From the NCBI GenBank assembly GCA_023396535.1, contig JAEWWD010000264.1, positions 1-7,232 on the forward strand: a DNA stretch of 7,232 bases, in the 5' to 3' direction. The notes under the pieces were generated by a model. It did no database searches and was not told the origin of the DNA. It worked only from the letters and a program-made list of their open reading frames with translations. Every line of letters starts with the position of its first letter. The first letter of the stretch is position 1. Source of the DNA: Bacillota bacterium. GTDB taxonomy: Bacteria > Bacillota > Clostridia > Christensenellales > CAG-138. The position numbers and the translations under genes are program-made. Below, piece by piece: positions 1-5,869 of this stretch.

Positions 1-1
1 A

Positions 2-337
2 AAGAATTGTATTGACGATTCTCTTCCCGTTCGTTTTGGCGGCGACGAGTTCTGTATTTTATTCAAAAACAAACCGATAGAAAAAGTAATGGAAACATGC
101 ATCCAAATACAGGACGACCTGAATGAAAGCCCCGTCAATCATCCCACCATACCGGTAACGGCAAGCGTAGGGATAGCGCACTATAAAAAAGGTATGACCG
201 CATCCCATCTGCTAAAAAATACCGATGATGCGCTGTACCGTTCCAAAACACTAAAGGATTCTATCTGTATTTTCGATGATGCAACAGTGACTATGGCCGG
301 CGCCGCCTTCGGCAAAACATTGACAATCACTCCTTGA
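2..337 (+). CDS. GGDEF-domain protein (diguanylate cyclase-type), C-terminal part
   Basis: This is the 3' end of a gene whose start lies outside the window; the frame is open from base 2 to the TGA at 335-337. The fragment is the C-terminal half of a GGDEF domain, which makes cyclic di-GMP from two GTP. The signature RFGGDEF is encoded at about 32-52, followed by the usual later blocks TASVGIA and DDALYRSK (the ADxALYxAK block). The catalytic loop is intact, so activity is plausible. The residues where an RxxD inhibitory site would sit, a few positions before the signature, read I-D-D-S, so product inhibition through that site looks absent. About 30 residues follow the last GGDEF helix with no recognisable domain. 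Sensor domains, if any, are off the edge. No terminator follows, and the promoter of rex overlaps its last codons. Codon use is more AT-rich than in the hydrogenase genes. Confidence 0.9.
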   Translation, partial: KNCIDDSLPVRFGGDEFCILFKNKPIEKVMETCIQIQDDLNESPVNHPTIPVTASVGIAHYKKGMTASHLLKNTDDALYRSKTLKDSICIFDDATVTMAGAAFGKTLTITP

Positions 338-348
338 AATAATAAAAT
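320..348 (+). promoter_or_regulatory. Predicted sigma-A promoter of rex
   Basis: A perfect -35 box TTGACA (320-325) is separated by 17 bp from TAAAAT (343-348, five of six -10 positions). Transcription would start near 355, giving a leader of only about 20 nt before the rex ATG at 375. The -35 box lies inside the last codons of the GGDEF gene. No Rex-like inverted repeat is seen here, so this copy of rex does not look autoregulated. Confidence 0.7.
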
Positions 349-374
349 AGGAAAAAACACGGCGGCATTGATAC

Positions 375-1025
375 ATGGAAAACAATAGCAAAAGCCCGGT
401 CGGTCTCTCCAAACAGGCGATTTTGCGCTTGCCGAATTATCTGCAGCATCTGAAGAAAATGAAACGCCAGGGCGTCATGATGGCCGCGGCTTCTGTCATC
501 GCGGCCGATCTGCGATTAAACGAGGTGCAGGTTCGCAAGGATCTTGCCGCCGTCAGTTCGCTTCCTGGGAAACCCAAAATGGGCTTCCAAATTGATCCCC
601 TGATACACGATATCGAGGAATTTTTGGGATATCACAATGTGAATGAAGCCATACTGGTGGGTTGCGGCTCTCTTGGTACGGCTCTTCTCAATTTCACAGG
701 CTTCAGAGCCCTCGGCCTGCAGATTGTAGCCGCTTTCGACAGCGCCGAAGAAAAATGTAATGTCGCCATTGGCGACAAGCCTGTACTCCCTATGGATAAA
801 ATGCAGTCCCTGTGCAGACGACTCAATGTACATATCGGAATTATCACGACGCCCGCCGATGCGGCGCAAAAAATCGCTGATGAAATGATTGAATGCGGCA
901 TACTTGCCATATGGAATTTTGCGCCCGTCCGCATCGTCGTGCCAAAGGGGATACTTGTTCATAATGAAAATATGGCAGCCTCCCTCGCGCTGCTTTCCAA
1001 ACACCTGAAGGAAAGGCTTGATTAG
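375..1025 (+). CDS. rex: Redox-sensing transcriptional repressor Rex
   Basis: Rex is a homodimeric repressor that senses the NADH/NAD+ ratio; it binds operators when NADH is low and releases them when NADH binds. The 216 residues match the family's usual length. Residues 11-60 form the winged helix, with the recognition segment NEVQVRKDL (49-57). Residues 91-190 form the Rossmann NADH domain, with the dinucleotide loop GCGSLG (96-101), the acidic residue ending the second strand (VAAFD, D122) and the conserved NFAPV block (181-185). The C-terminal helix (about 200-216) is the domain-swapped dimerisation helix. The wing reads SSLPGKPKMGF rather than the YFGEFGKRGVGY-like wing of Bacillus-type Rex. 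The ATG at 375 has only a weak ribosome site (GGCGG, 361-365), so translation may be modest. It is transcribed alone and closed by a terminator. Its likely target is the hydrogenase operon downstream. Confidence 0.95.
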   Translation: MENNSKSPVGLSKQAILRLPNYLQHLKKMKRQGVMMAAASVIAADLRLNEVQVRKDLAAVSSLPGKPKMGFQIDPLIHDIEEFLGYHNVNEAILVGCGSLGTALLNFTGFRALGLQIVAAFDSAEEKCNVAIGDKPVLPMDKMQSLCRRLNVHIGIITTPADAAQKIADEMIECGILAIWNFAPVRIVVPKGILVHNENMAASLALLSKHLKERLD

Positions 1026-1058
1026 TCTTTATAAGGAATAATGATATAACCAAAACCA

Positions 1059-1089
1059 ATGGCGTTCGTGCATACGGGCGCTATTTTTC
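1059..1089 (+). terminator. Rho-independent terminator of rex
   Basis: A 10-bp stem (1059-1068 with 1075-1084, three G-U pairs) closes a 6-nt loop and runs straight into five T residues (1084-1088). It lies 33 nt after the rex stop codon and separates rex from the hydrogenase promoter that begins 25 nt later. Confidence 0.65.
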
Positions 1090-1113
1090 ATGTCCGCTTA
1101 CATCGCCTATCTG

Positions 1114-1143
1114 TTGACTTTTCTCTGTGAAATGGGATATTAT
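1114..1143 (+). promoter_or_regulatory. Predicted promoter of the hydrogenase operon
   Basis: TTGACT (1114-1119, five of six -35 positions) and TATTAT (1138-1143, five of six -10 positions) are separated by 18 bp in an AT-rich stretch. The start point would fall near 1150, inside the first of two overlapping operator-like inverted repeats. The leader to hydC would be about 230 nt and contains the decayed Rex segment. Confidence 0.6.
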
Positions 1144-1144
1144 T

Positions 1145-1162
1145 TCGATATAAGTTTATCGA
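1145..1162 (+). promoter_or_regulatory. Operator-like inverted repeat 1 (candidate Rex site)
   Basis: This is an 18-bp inverted repeat, TCGATA-N6-TATCGA, with perfect 6-bp arms. It begins 2 bp after the -10 box. Its size and symmetry match the Rex operator TTGTTAA-N4-TTAACAA, with 10 of 14 defined positions identical. It shares bases 1159-1162 with the next repeat. The assignment to Rex is inferred from position and architecture. Confidence 0.5.
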
Positions 1163-1176
1163 TAAAATTTTATCAA
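1159..1176 (+). promoter_or_regulatory. Operator-like inverted repeat 2 (candidate Rex site)
   Basis: The 18-bp sequence TCGATAAAATTTTATCAA contains the perfect 14-bp palindrome at 1161-1174. It matches the Rex operator TTGTTAA-N4-TTAACAA at 11 of 14 defined positions. Two of the three differences are symmetrical (the fourth base from each end), as expected if the dimer reads a changed base in each half-site. It lies about 9-26 nt after the predicted start point, a position where a bound repressor would block transcription. An exact Rex half-site, TTAACAA, follows at 1188-1194 without a good partner. Confidence 0.6.
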
Positions 1177-1178
1177 AT

Positions 1179-1361
1179 ATGTGTCGATTAACAAGGGATG
1201 CCCTATTCCGTTGCTGGCGCTCAAACGGATACCGGATGCCTGGAAAGTTTCCCAGCCTGCGGCGTAAGAAAATATCGTTCACCGTGATTTCAGAGACGCT
1301 GCACCTCAACGACGTGCGGGTGCGCAAGGGGCTCTCCCCCCAGCAAATACCCGAAAAATAA
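1179..1361 (+). pseudogene. Decayed N-terminal fragment of a second Rex-type repressor
   Basis: An open stretch from the ATG at 1179 to the TAA at 1359 would encode 60 residues, but the Rex resemblance jumps between frames. Near the start LTRDALFR matches LSKQAILR of the intact Rex (residues 11-18). Then LLALKRIPDAW, in another frame (1211-1243), resembles the YLQHLKKM helix. Back in the first frame (1272-1334), VISETLHLNDVRVRKGL matches VIAADLRLNEVQVRKDL of the intact Rex at 10 of 17 positions. This covers the whole winged-helix recognition region in order, with two frame changes. The wing and the entire NADH domain are missing, and the usual KDL aspartate is glycine. No ribosome site precedes the ATG. 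It sits directly behind the operator-like repeats and ends 21 nt before hydC. I read it as a relic of a rex gene that once headed the hydrogenase operon; translation of the 60-residue frame cannot be excluded. Confidence 0.6.
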
Positions 1362-1382
1362 TTTTTATATAAAGGAGCGATT

Positions 1383-1859
1383 ATGAGCACAGGGGTTGAT
1401 TGTGATGCGGTCGATTTCATCGTCGACAGCACAGGATGCGCGGAAAAAAACATCATCGCCATACTGCAGGGCATACAGGAACGATACCGTTACCTGCCCC
1501 GCGAGGTATTCCCCCGCCTTGCAGAGCGCCTCAATGTCAGCGAGGCGCGCATTTACAGCGTAGCGACGTTTTATGAGAACTTCTCTCTGGAGCCCAAGGG
1601 CAAATTCGTTATCAAAGTCTGCGACGGCACAGCCTGTCACGTCCGCAAGTCCATCCCCATACTGGCCCGCATTCGAAGCGAACTTCACCTGAGCGAAACA
1701 AAAGCCACCACGGACGACTGCGGCTTCACTGTGGAAACGGTATCCTGCCTGGGCGCGTGCGGGCTGGCGCCCGTACTGACGGTCAACGACGCCGTATACC
1801 CCGCCATGACGCCCGAGAAAGCGGCGGATCTCATACAAACCCTGAAGGAGCAACTGTAA
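1383..1859 (+). CDS. hydC: NADH-dependent [FeFe]-hydrogenase, NuoE-like [2Fe-2S] subunit HydC
   Basis: This is the small subunit of the HydABC electron-bifurcating hydrogenase; the Desulfovibrio equivalent is HndA. Family knowledge assigns it one [2Fe-2S] cluster near the flavin of HydB. The 158 residues fit the family size (about 160). An N-terminal helical bundle (about 20-70) carries the NuoE block YLPREVFPRLAERL and the SVATFYENF block. It is followed by a thioredoxin-like domain with four cluster cysteines, C80 and C85 (C-x4-C) and C122 and C126 (C-x3-C in SCLGAC). The ATG at 1383 has an excellent ribosome site (AAAGGAG, 1371-1377). There is no signal peptide or membrane segment, so it is cytoplasmic. 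It is the first gene of a four-gene operon, with hydB starting 1 nt after its stop. NuoE of other flavin-dehydrogenase complexes is the alternative, ruled out by hydA in the same operon. Confidence 0.93.
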   Translation: MSTGVDCDAVDFIVDSTGCAEKNIIAILQGIQERYRYLPREVFPRLAERLNVSEARIYSVATFYENFSLEPKGKFVIKVCDGTACHVRKSIPILARIRSELHLSETKATTDDCGFTVETVSCLGACGLAPVLTVNDAVYPAMTPEKAADLIQTLKEQL

Positions 1860-1860
1860 T

Positions 1861-3735
1861 ATGATCAGGAGCAGAGAGGAACTTGCATCCCTGCGCAAGG
1901 CCTGCGAGGCCGCCCGTCAGGGCGAAAAGAAGCGCATACTCGTATGCGCCGGCACCGGCTGCGTATCGAGCGGTTCGCTCGTCATATTCGACCGGCTGCG
2001 GCAGATGCTTTGTGAGCGCGGCGTCAACTGTACGGTGGAACTCGGGCACGATCTTGAGAACAACAGCGTGGGGCTGAAAAAAAGTGGCTGCCACGGCTTC
2101 TGCGAAATGGGACCGCTGGTTCGGATTGAGCCGGAAGGCTATCTGTATACCAAGGTGAAGCCCGGGGACTGCCGGGAAATCGTAGAGAGAACCATACTGC
2201 ACGGCGAACACATTGAGCGGCTGGCTTACCAAAAAGACAGCGTCGTATATAAACGGCAGGAGGAGATACCCTTCTACAGCAAGCAGACGCGGCTGGTTCT
2301 GGAGCATTGCGGGCACATCGACTCCACCTCCCTGCGCGAATACCTCAGCGTAGGCGGCTACTGCGCGTTTGAAACGGCGCTGTTCGACAGGAGCGCTTCG
2401 GACATCATCGATACAGTCAGCGCCTCCAACCTGCGCGGGAGGGGCGGCGGAGGCTTCCCGACGGGCCGCAAGTGGGCGCAGGTAAGGCGGCAGAACACGC
2501 CGGAGAAATACATCGTCTGTAACGGCGACGAGGGTGATCCCGGCGCGTTCATGGACAGGAGCATTATGGAGGGCGACCCGCATCGCATGCTGGAGGGCAT
2601 GATGATCGCGGGGCTGGCCTGCGGCGCGACGGAAGGGTATATCTACGTACGCGCGGAATATCCGCTCGCGGTGGACCGGCTCAAAAACGCAACCGCGCAG
2701 GCGCGGGAACTGGGGCTGCTCGGCAAAAACATACTGGGCAGCAGGTTCGATTTTGATATCCACATCAACCGCGGCGCGGGCGCGTTCGTCTGCGGCGAGG
2801 GCAGCGCGCTCACGGCCTCCATAGAGGGCAGGCGCGGCATGCCACGCGTCAAGCCGCCGCGCACCGTGGAGCACGGCCTGTTCGATATGCCAACCGTGCT
2901 CAACAATGTGGAGACATTCGCGAACGTACCGCTCATCATCACGCGCGGTGCGGACTGGTACCGTTCCATAGGCCCCCAAAACAGCCCGGGTACAAAGGCG
3001 TTCGCGCTCACCGGCAATATCGAAAACACGGGGCTTATCGAGGTACCCATGGGCACGACGCTGCGCGAGATCATATTCGACATCGGCGGCGGCATGCGCG
3101 GCGGCGGAGCGTTCAAGGCCGTACAGATCGGCGGCCCTTCCGGCGGCTGCCTGACCACAAAAGATCTCGACATACCGCTCGACTTTGACTCGCTGAAAAA
3201 AGTCGGAGCGATGGTGGGCTCCGGCGGCCTGGTCGTGATGGATGACCGCACCTGCATGGTGGAGGTAGCGCGCTTTTTCATGCACTTTACGCAGAACGAA
3301 TCCTGCGGTAAATGCGTGCCCTGCCGCGAAGGCACCAAACAGATGCTGAACATACTCGAGCGCATCGTGGAAGGACGAGGCGAAAAGGGCGATATCGACC
3401 TGCTGCTGGAGCTGGCGGATACCATTTCCGCCACAGCGCTGTGCGGCCTGGGCAAGACAGCGGCTTTCCCGGTCATGAGCACCATCGAAAATTTCCGTGA
3501 GGAATACGAGGCGCATATCCAGAGCAAACGCTGCCTGACGGGCAACTGCGCAAAGCTCAGGCGCTATGTCATCGATGCCGCCGCCTGCAAGGGTTGCTCC
3601 AAATGCGCGCGGCTTTGCCCGGTGGGCGCGATCAGCGGCGTTGTGAAGCAGCCCTACGTGATCGACACGGAAACATGCATCAAGTGCGGCGCCTGCATGA
3701 CAGGCTGCACGTTCCACGCCATCAGGGAGGAATAA
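1861..3735 (+). CDS. hydB: NADH-dependent [FeFe]-hydrogenase, NuoF-like flavoprotein subunit HydB
   Basis: This is the NADH- and FMN-binding subunit and, by family knowledge, the site of electron bifurcation. At 624 residues it has the full HydB architecture. An N-terminal thioredoxin-like [2Fe-2S] domain has C29, C34, C77 and C81. The NuoF core has the nucleotide and FMN loops NLRGRGGGGFPTGRKW (190-205), CNGDEGDPGAF (220-230) and GAGAFVCGEGSALTASIEG (305-323), then an SLBB segment (about 375-445). A [4Fe-4S] site has C482, C485, C488 and C528 (ESCGKCVPC). C558 and C563 (CLTGNC) lie in the linker, where HydB proteins usually have a Cys pair. A C-terminal two-cluster ferredoxin domain has C576, C579, C582, C586 and C606, C609, C612, C616; this ferredoxin tail separates HydB from plain NuoF. 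The ribosome site is AAGGAG (1845-1850). The gene is highly GC-rich, which leaves a long meaningless open frame on the other strand. Confidence 0.95.
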   Translation: MIRSREELASLRKACEAARQGEKKRILVCAGTGCVSSGSLVIFDRLRQMLCERGVNCTVELGHDLENNSVGLKKSGCHGFCEMGPLVRIEPEGYLYTKVKPGDCREIVERTILHGEHIERLAYQKDSVVYKRQEEIPFYSKQTRLVLEHCGHIDSTSLREYLSVGGYCAFETALFDRSASDIIDTVSASNLRGRGGGGFPTGRKWAQVRRQNTPEKYIVCNGDEGDPGAFMDRSIMEGDPHRMLEGMMIAGLACGATEGYIYVRAEYPLAVDRLKNATAQARELGLLGKNILGSRFDFDIHINRGAGAFVCGEGSALTASIEGRRGMPRVKPPRTVEHGLFDMPTVLNNVETFANVPLIITRGADWYRSIGPQNSPGTKAFALTGNIENTGLIEVPMGTTLREIIFDIGGGMRGGGAFKAVQIGGPSGGCLTTKDLDIPLDFDSLKKVGAMVGSGGLVVMDDRTCMVEVARFFMHFTQNESCGKCVPCREGTKQMLNILERIVEGRGEKGDIDLLLELADTISATALCGLGKTAAFPVMSTIENFREEYEAHIQSKRCLTGNCAKLRRYVIDAAACKGCSKCARLCPVGAISGVVKQPYVIDTETCIKCGACMTGCTFHAIREE

Positions 3736-3737
3736 GT

Positions 3738-5426
3738 ATGGCCGACTTCATGACAATCGACGGAATACCCGTCGAAATTACCCGGGAAAAGAACTTACTG
3801 GAGCTGATCCGCAAAGCCGGCATCAAGCTGCCCACATTTTGCTACCACACCGAGCTTTCCATATACGGCGCATGCCGTATGTGCATGGTGGAGGACGAGC
3901 GGGGAAACTTGGAAGCCGCCTGCTCCACGCCGCCCCGTGCAGGTATGACCATCCGCACCAATACCGAGCGGCTGCGCAAATACCGTAAAATGATATTGGA
4001 ACTGCTGCTGGCCAACCACAACCGGGATTGTACCGTCTGCGAAAACAACGGCAAATGCAAACTGCAGGATCTCGCCATGCGCTACCATATCGAACGCGTA
4101 CGCTTTCCGAAAGACGCGGCGCAGCCAGAGGCGGACGACTCTTCCGCCTGCATCACGATAGACCGCAGCAAATGCATACTCTGCGGGGACTGCGTGCGGA
4201 TGTGCAACGAAATCCAGCAGGTGGGCGCGATAGACTTCGCGCACCGCGGTTCCAAAATGCGCATCAGCACGGCGTTCCACATCCCCATCGCCGCCTCCCC
4301 CTGCGTGGGCTGCGGGCAGTGCGCGGCCGCCTGCCCGACCGGCGCCATCGTGGTAAAAAACGACGCGGAAGCCGTGTGGAAGCATCTTGACGATCCACAC
4401 ACAAAGGTGACGGTGCAGATCGCTCCCGCCGTGCGCGTCGCCGCCGGTAAGGATCTGGGCCTTGGGGAAGGCGAAAATGCAATGGGTCAAATTGTGGCTG
4501 CACTGCGCAGGATGGGATTCGATGAGGTATACGATACCGTGACCGGCGCGGATCTGACGGTGCTCGAAGAATCCGCCGAGTTGCAGGCGCATGTCGCAAA
4601 GGGCTCGGATATGCCGCTGTTCTCCTCCTGCTGTCCCGCTTGGGTCGGCTTCTGTGAAAAGAAGTATCCTGAACTGCTCCCCTATGTATCCACCTGCCGC
4701 TCGCCCATGGAAATGTTCGCATCCGTACTGCACGAACACCACAAGCACTCCAGCCGCAGGCATGTGCACGTAGCGCTCATGCCCTGTACGGCCAAAAAAT
4801 TCGAAAGCAAGCGTGAAGAATTCACGCTCGGTGGCGCGCCGGCCGTCGACTATGTGCTGACCACGCAGGAGCTTGTCCGCATGATAAAGGAATCGGGTAT
4901 CCTCTTGAGCGAACTGCAGCCTGAAGCGGTAGATATGCCCTTTGGCACCGTTACGGGCGCGGGCATGATATTCGGCGTGACAGGCGGCGTAACGGAAGCC
5001 GTGCTGCGCAGAATTACGGTAGATAAATCACGTACCATGCTCTTAAGCCTAACCTACAACGGCGTACGGGGCATGCAGGGCGTGAAGGAAACCCGCGTGA
5101 CTGTAGGCGGGAAGGAGCTGCGTATCGGCGTGGTCAGCGGTCTCGGAAACGCCGCAGCGCTCATCGCGCGCATCAAAGAGGGCGAACACTTCGACTTTGT
5201 CGAGGTTATGGCCTGCCCCGGCGGCTGCATCAACGGAGCGGGGCAGCCGTTCTCCTACGCGGGCGAACAACAGGCGCGGGCACAGGGCCTGTACGACGCG
5301 GACCACATGTGCAGTATCAAGCGCTCGGAAGAAAACCCGCTGATGCTGTCGCTATACAGCGGCTTGCTGCGCGGGCGCGTGCACGAGCTGCTGCATGTAG
5401 ACTACTGCGGGGAAAGGGAGCGCTGA
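3738..5426 (+). CDS. hydA: [FeFe]-hydrogenase catalytic subunit HydA (group A, M3-type)
   Basis: This subunit catalyses reversible H2 formation at the H-cluster. The frame is open back to 3594, but the ATG at 3738 is chosen because it follows GGGAGG (3725-3730) and gives the correct N-terminus, for 562 residues. The cluster sites in order are: [2Fe-2S] C35, C46, C49, C62; His-ligated [4Fe-4S] H94, C98, C101, C107; two [4Fe-4S] sites C146, C149, C152, C156 and C189, C192, C195, C199. The H-cluster motifs are SSCCPAW (296-302), MPCTAKKFE (348-356) and EVMACPGGCINGAGQP (489-504). The four H-cluster cysteines (C299, C350, C493, C497) and the proton-relay cysteine (C298) are all present. Motif 1 has Ser for the usual Thr, and motif 3 reads GAGQP for GGGQP. 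The protein ends at GRVHELLH plus a short tail; the C-terminal [2Fe-2S] domain I recall for Thermotoga HydA (about 73 kDa) is absent. Neighbours hydB and hydC indicate the soluble NADH/ferredoxin-coupled enzyme. Confidence 0.95.
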   Translation: MADFMTIDGIPVEITREKNLLELIRKAGIKLPTFCYHTELSIYGACRMCMVEDERGNLEAACSTPPRAGMTIRTNTERLRKYRKMILELLLANHNRDCTVCENNGKCKLQDLAMRYHIERVRFPKDAAQPEADDSSACITIDRSKCILCGDCVRMCNEIQQVGAIDFAHRGSKMRISTAFHIPIAASPCVGCGQCAAACPTGAIVVKNDAEAVWKHLDDPHTKVTVQIAPAVRVAAGKDLGLGEGENAMGQIVAALRRMGFDEVYDTVTGADLTVLEESAELQAHVAKGSDMPLFSSCCPAWVGFCEKKYPELLPYVSTCRSPMEMFASVLHEHHKHSSRRHVHVALMPCTAKKFESKREEFTLGGAPAVDYVLTTQELVRMIKESGILLSELQPEAVDMPFGTVTGAGMIFGVTGGVTEAVLRRITVDKSRTMLLSLTYNGVRGMQGVKETRVTVGGKELRIGVVSGLGNAAALIARIKEGEHFDFVEVMACPGGCINGAGQPFSYAGEQQARAQGLYDADHMCSIKRSEENPLMLSLYSGLLRGRVHELLHVDYCGERER

Positions 5427-5428
5427 TA

Positions 5429-5686
5429 ATGATCCCGATAAGCGTATGTATTGGCACCTCGTGCCACCTGAAAGGCTCGTACAACGTGATTTACGCGTTC
5501 TCACAGCGCATTGAGCAATACGGACTGCACGAAAATCTTGATTTCAAAACTGCGTTCTGCAGCCGGGAATGCCCACATGAAGGCGTATCCGTGCTGGTCG
5601 GCGATACGCCCTACCGCGTGGACGCGACGCACGCCGCGGAATTCTTTGACGAAATCATACTGCCGCTCGCGCAGACCAACAAATAA
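5429..5686 (+). CDS. Small [2Fe-2S] thioredoxin-fold ferredoxin, hydrogenase-associated
   Basis: This is an 85-residue cytoplasmic protein with the cluster pattern of the NuoE C-terminal / HndB-type thioredoxin-like ferredoxins: CIGTSC (C7, C12) and CSREC (C44, C48). CIGTSCHLKGS near the N-terminus is characteristic of this family, including members fused to hydrogenases and sensor kinases. The ATG at 5429 lies 2 nt after the hydA stop and has GGGAG (5416-5420) as ribosome site, so it is translationally coupled to hydA. It lacks the N-terminal helical bundle of HydC and is therefore not a second HydC. Because HydA here ends without a C-terminal [2Fe-2S] domain, this protein may supply that domain as a separate subunit; that is inference. 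It could instead be a free electron carrier. No standard gene symbol is certain. Confidence 0.85.
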   Translation: MIPISVCIGTSCHLKGSYNVIYAFSQRIEQYGLHENLDFKTAFCSRECPHEGVSVLVGDTPYRVDATHAAEFFDEIILPLAQTNK

Positions 5687-5828
5687 TGGGCTTACACTAA
5701 AGATCGGGGCAATGGAAAGAAAAAGGAAGCATATCACTTCAAAATCTTGTAGACTAAGGTTTACCACAACGTCAGCACTGCAAGAATAAGGAGAACGTTA
5801 TGCTTTCCTTTAATGTATCTTAAAAACA
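5687..5828. other. Intergenic stretch between the convergent operons
   Basis: No gene is supported here. I found no hairpin followed by a T-run on the plus strand, so no clear terminator for the hydrogenase operon. A 25-codon frame from 5712 to 5789 has no family resemblance and a basic, low-information sequence. The stretch ends with the orphan ribosome site and tiny frame listed separately, then the rplQ terminator. Confidence 0.5.
5788..5823 (+). other. Orphan ribosome binding site with a 7-codon frame
   Basis: AAGGAG (5788-5793) is followed 6 nt later by ATG (5800), and the frame closes after seven codons (MLSFNVS, TAA at 5821-5823). The initiation signal is as good as those of the real genes in this window, but the product is too short to recognise. 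It may be the start of a lost fifth gene of the hydrogenase operon, a leader peptide with nothing to regulate, or chance. Confidence 0.3.
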
Positions 5829-5854
5829 TAAAAAACCGCTCCTTTCAGAGCGGT
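5829..5854 (-). terminator. Rho-independent terminator of the rpoA-rplQ operon
   Basis: Read on the minus strand, ACCGCTC pairs with GAGCGGT (5854-5848 with 5841-5835) around the 6-nt loop TGAAAG and is followed by a run of T residues (5834-5830). It begins 16 nt after the rplQ stop. On the plus strand the same stem is followed by CCAATTG, so it should act mainly in the minus direction. Confidence 0.9.
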
Positions 5855-5869
5855 CCAATTGCTTTATCG

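Noticed and set aside
516..1004. Minus-strand open frame within rex
   Set aside because: It is a complement-strand shadow of rex with no recognisable motif.
1236..1340. Small hairpins in the hydC leader (CTGG/CCAG near 1240-1255, GGGG/CCCC near 1328-1340), considered as an attenuator or riboswitch
   Set aside because: Stems are 4-5 bp, no T-run follows, no known riboswitch core is visible, and the Rex relic explains the sequence better.
1831..3717. A very long open frame (about 628 codons) on the minus strand across hydB
   Set aside because: Its translation is low-complexity Ala/Arg/His-rich, with no family resemblance. It exists because the GC-rich codon use of hydB removes stops on the opposite strand. 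hydB itself is unmistakable.
3594..3737. Extension of hydA upstream to an ATG at 3594
   Set aside because: The extra 48 residues overlap the hydB ferredoxin domain in another frame and match nothing. The ATG at 3738 has a strong ribosome site and gives the normal HydA N-terminus.
3795..4769. Open frame of about 324 codons on the minus strand across hydA
   Set aside because: It is a shadow of hydA: no ribosome site, no recognisable domain, and skewed composition.
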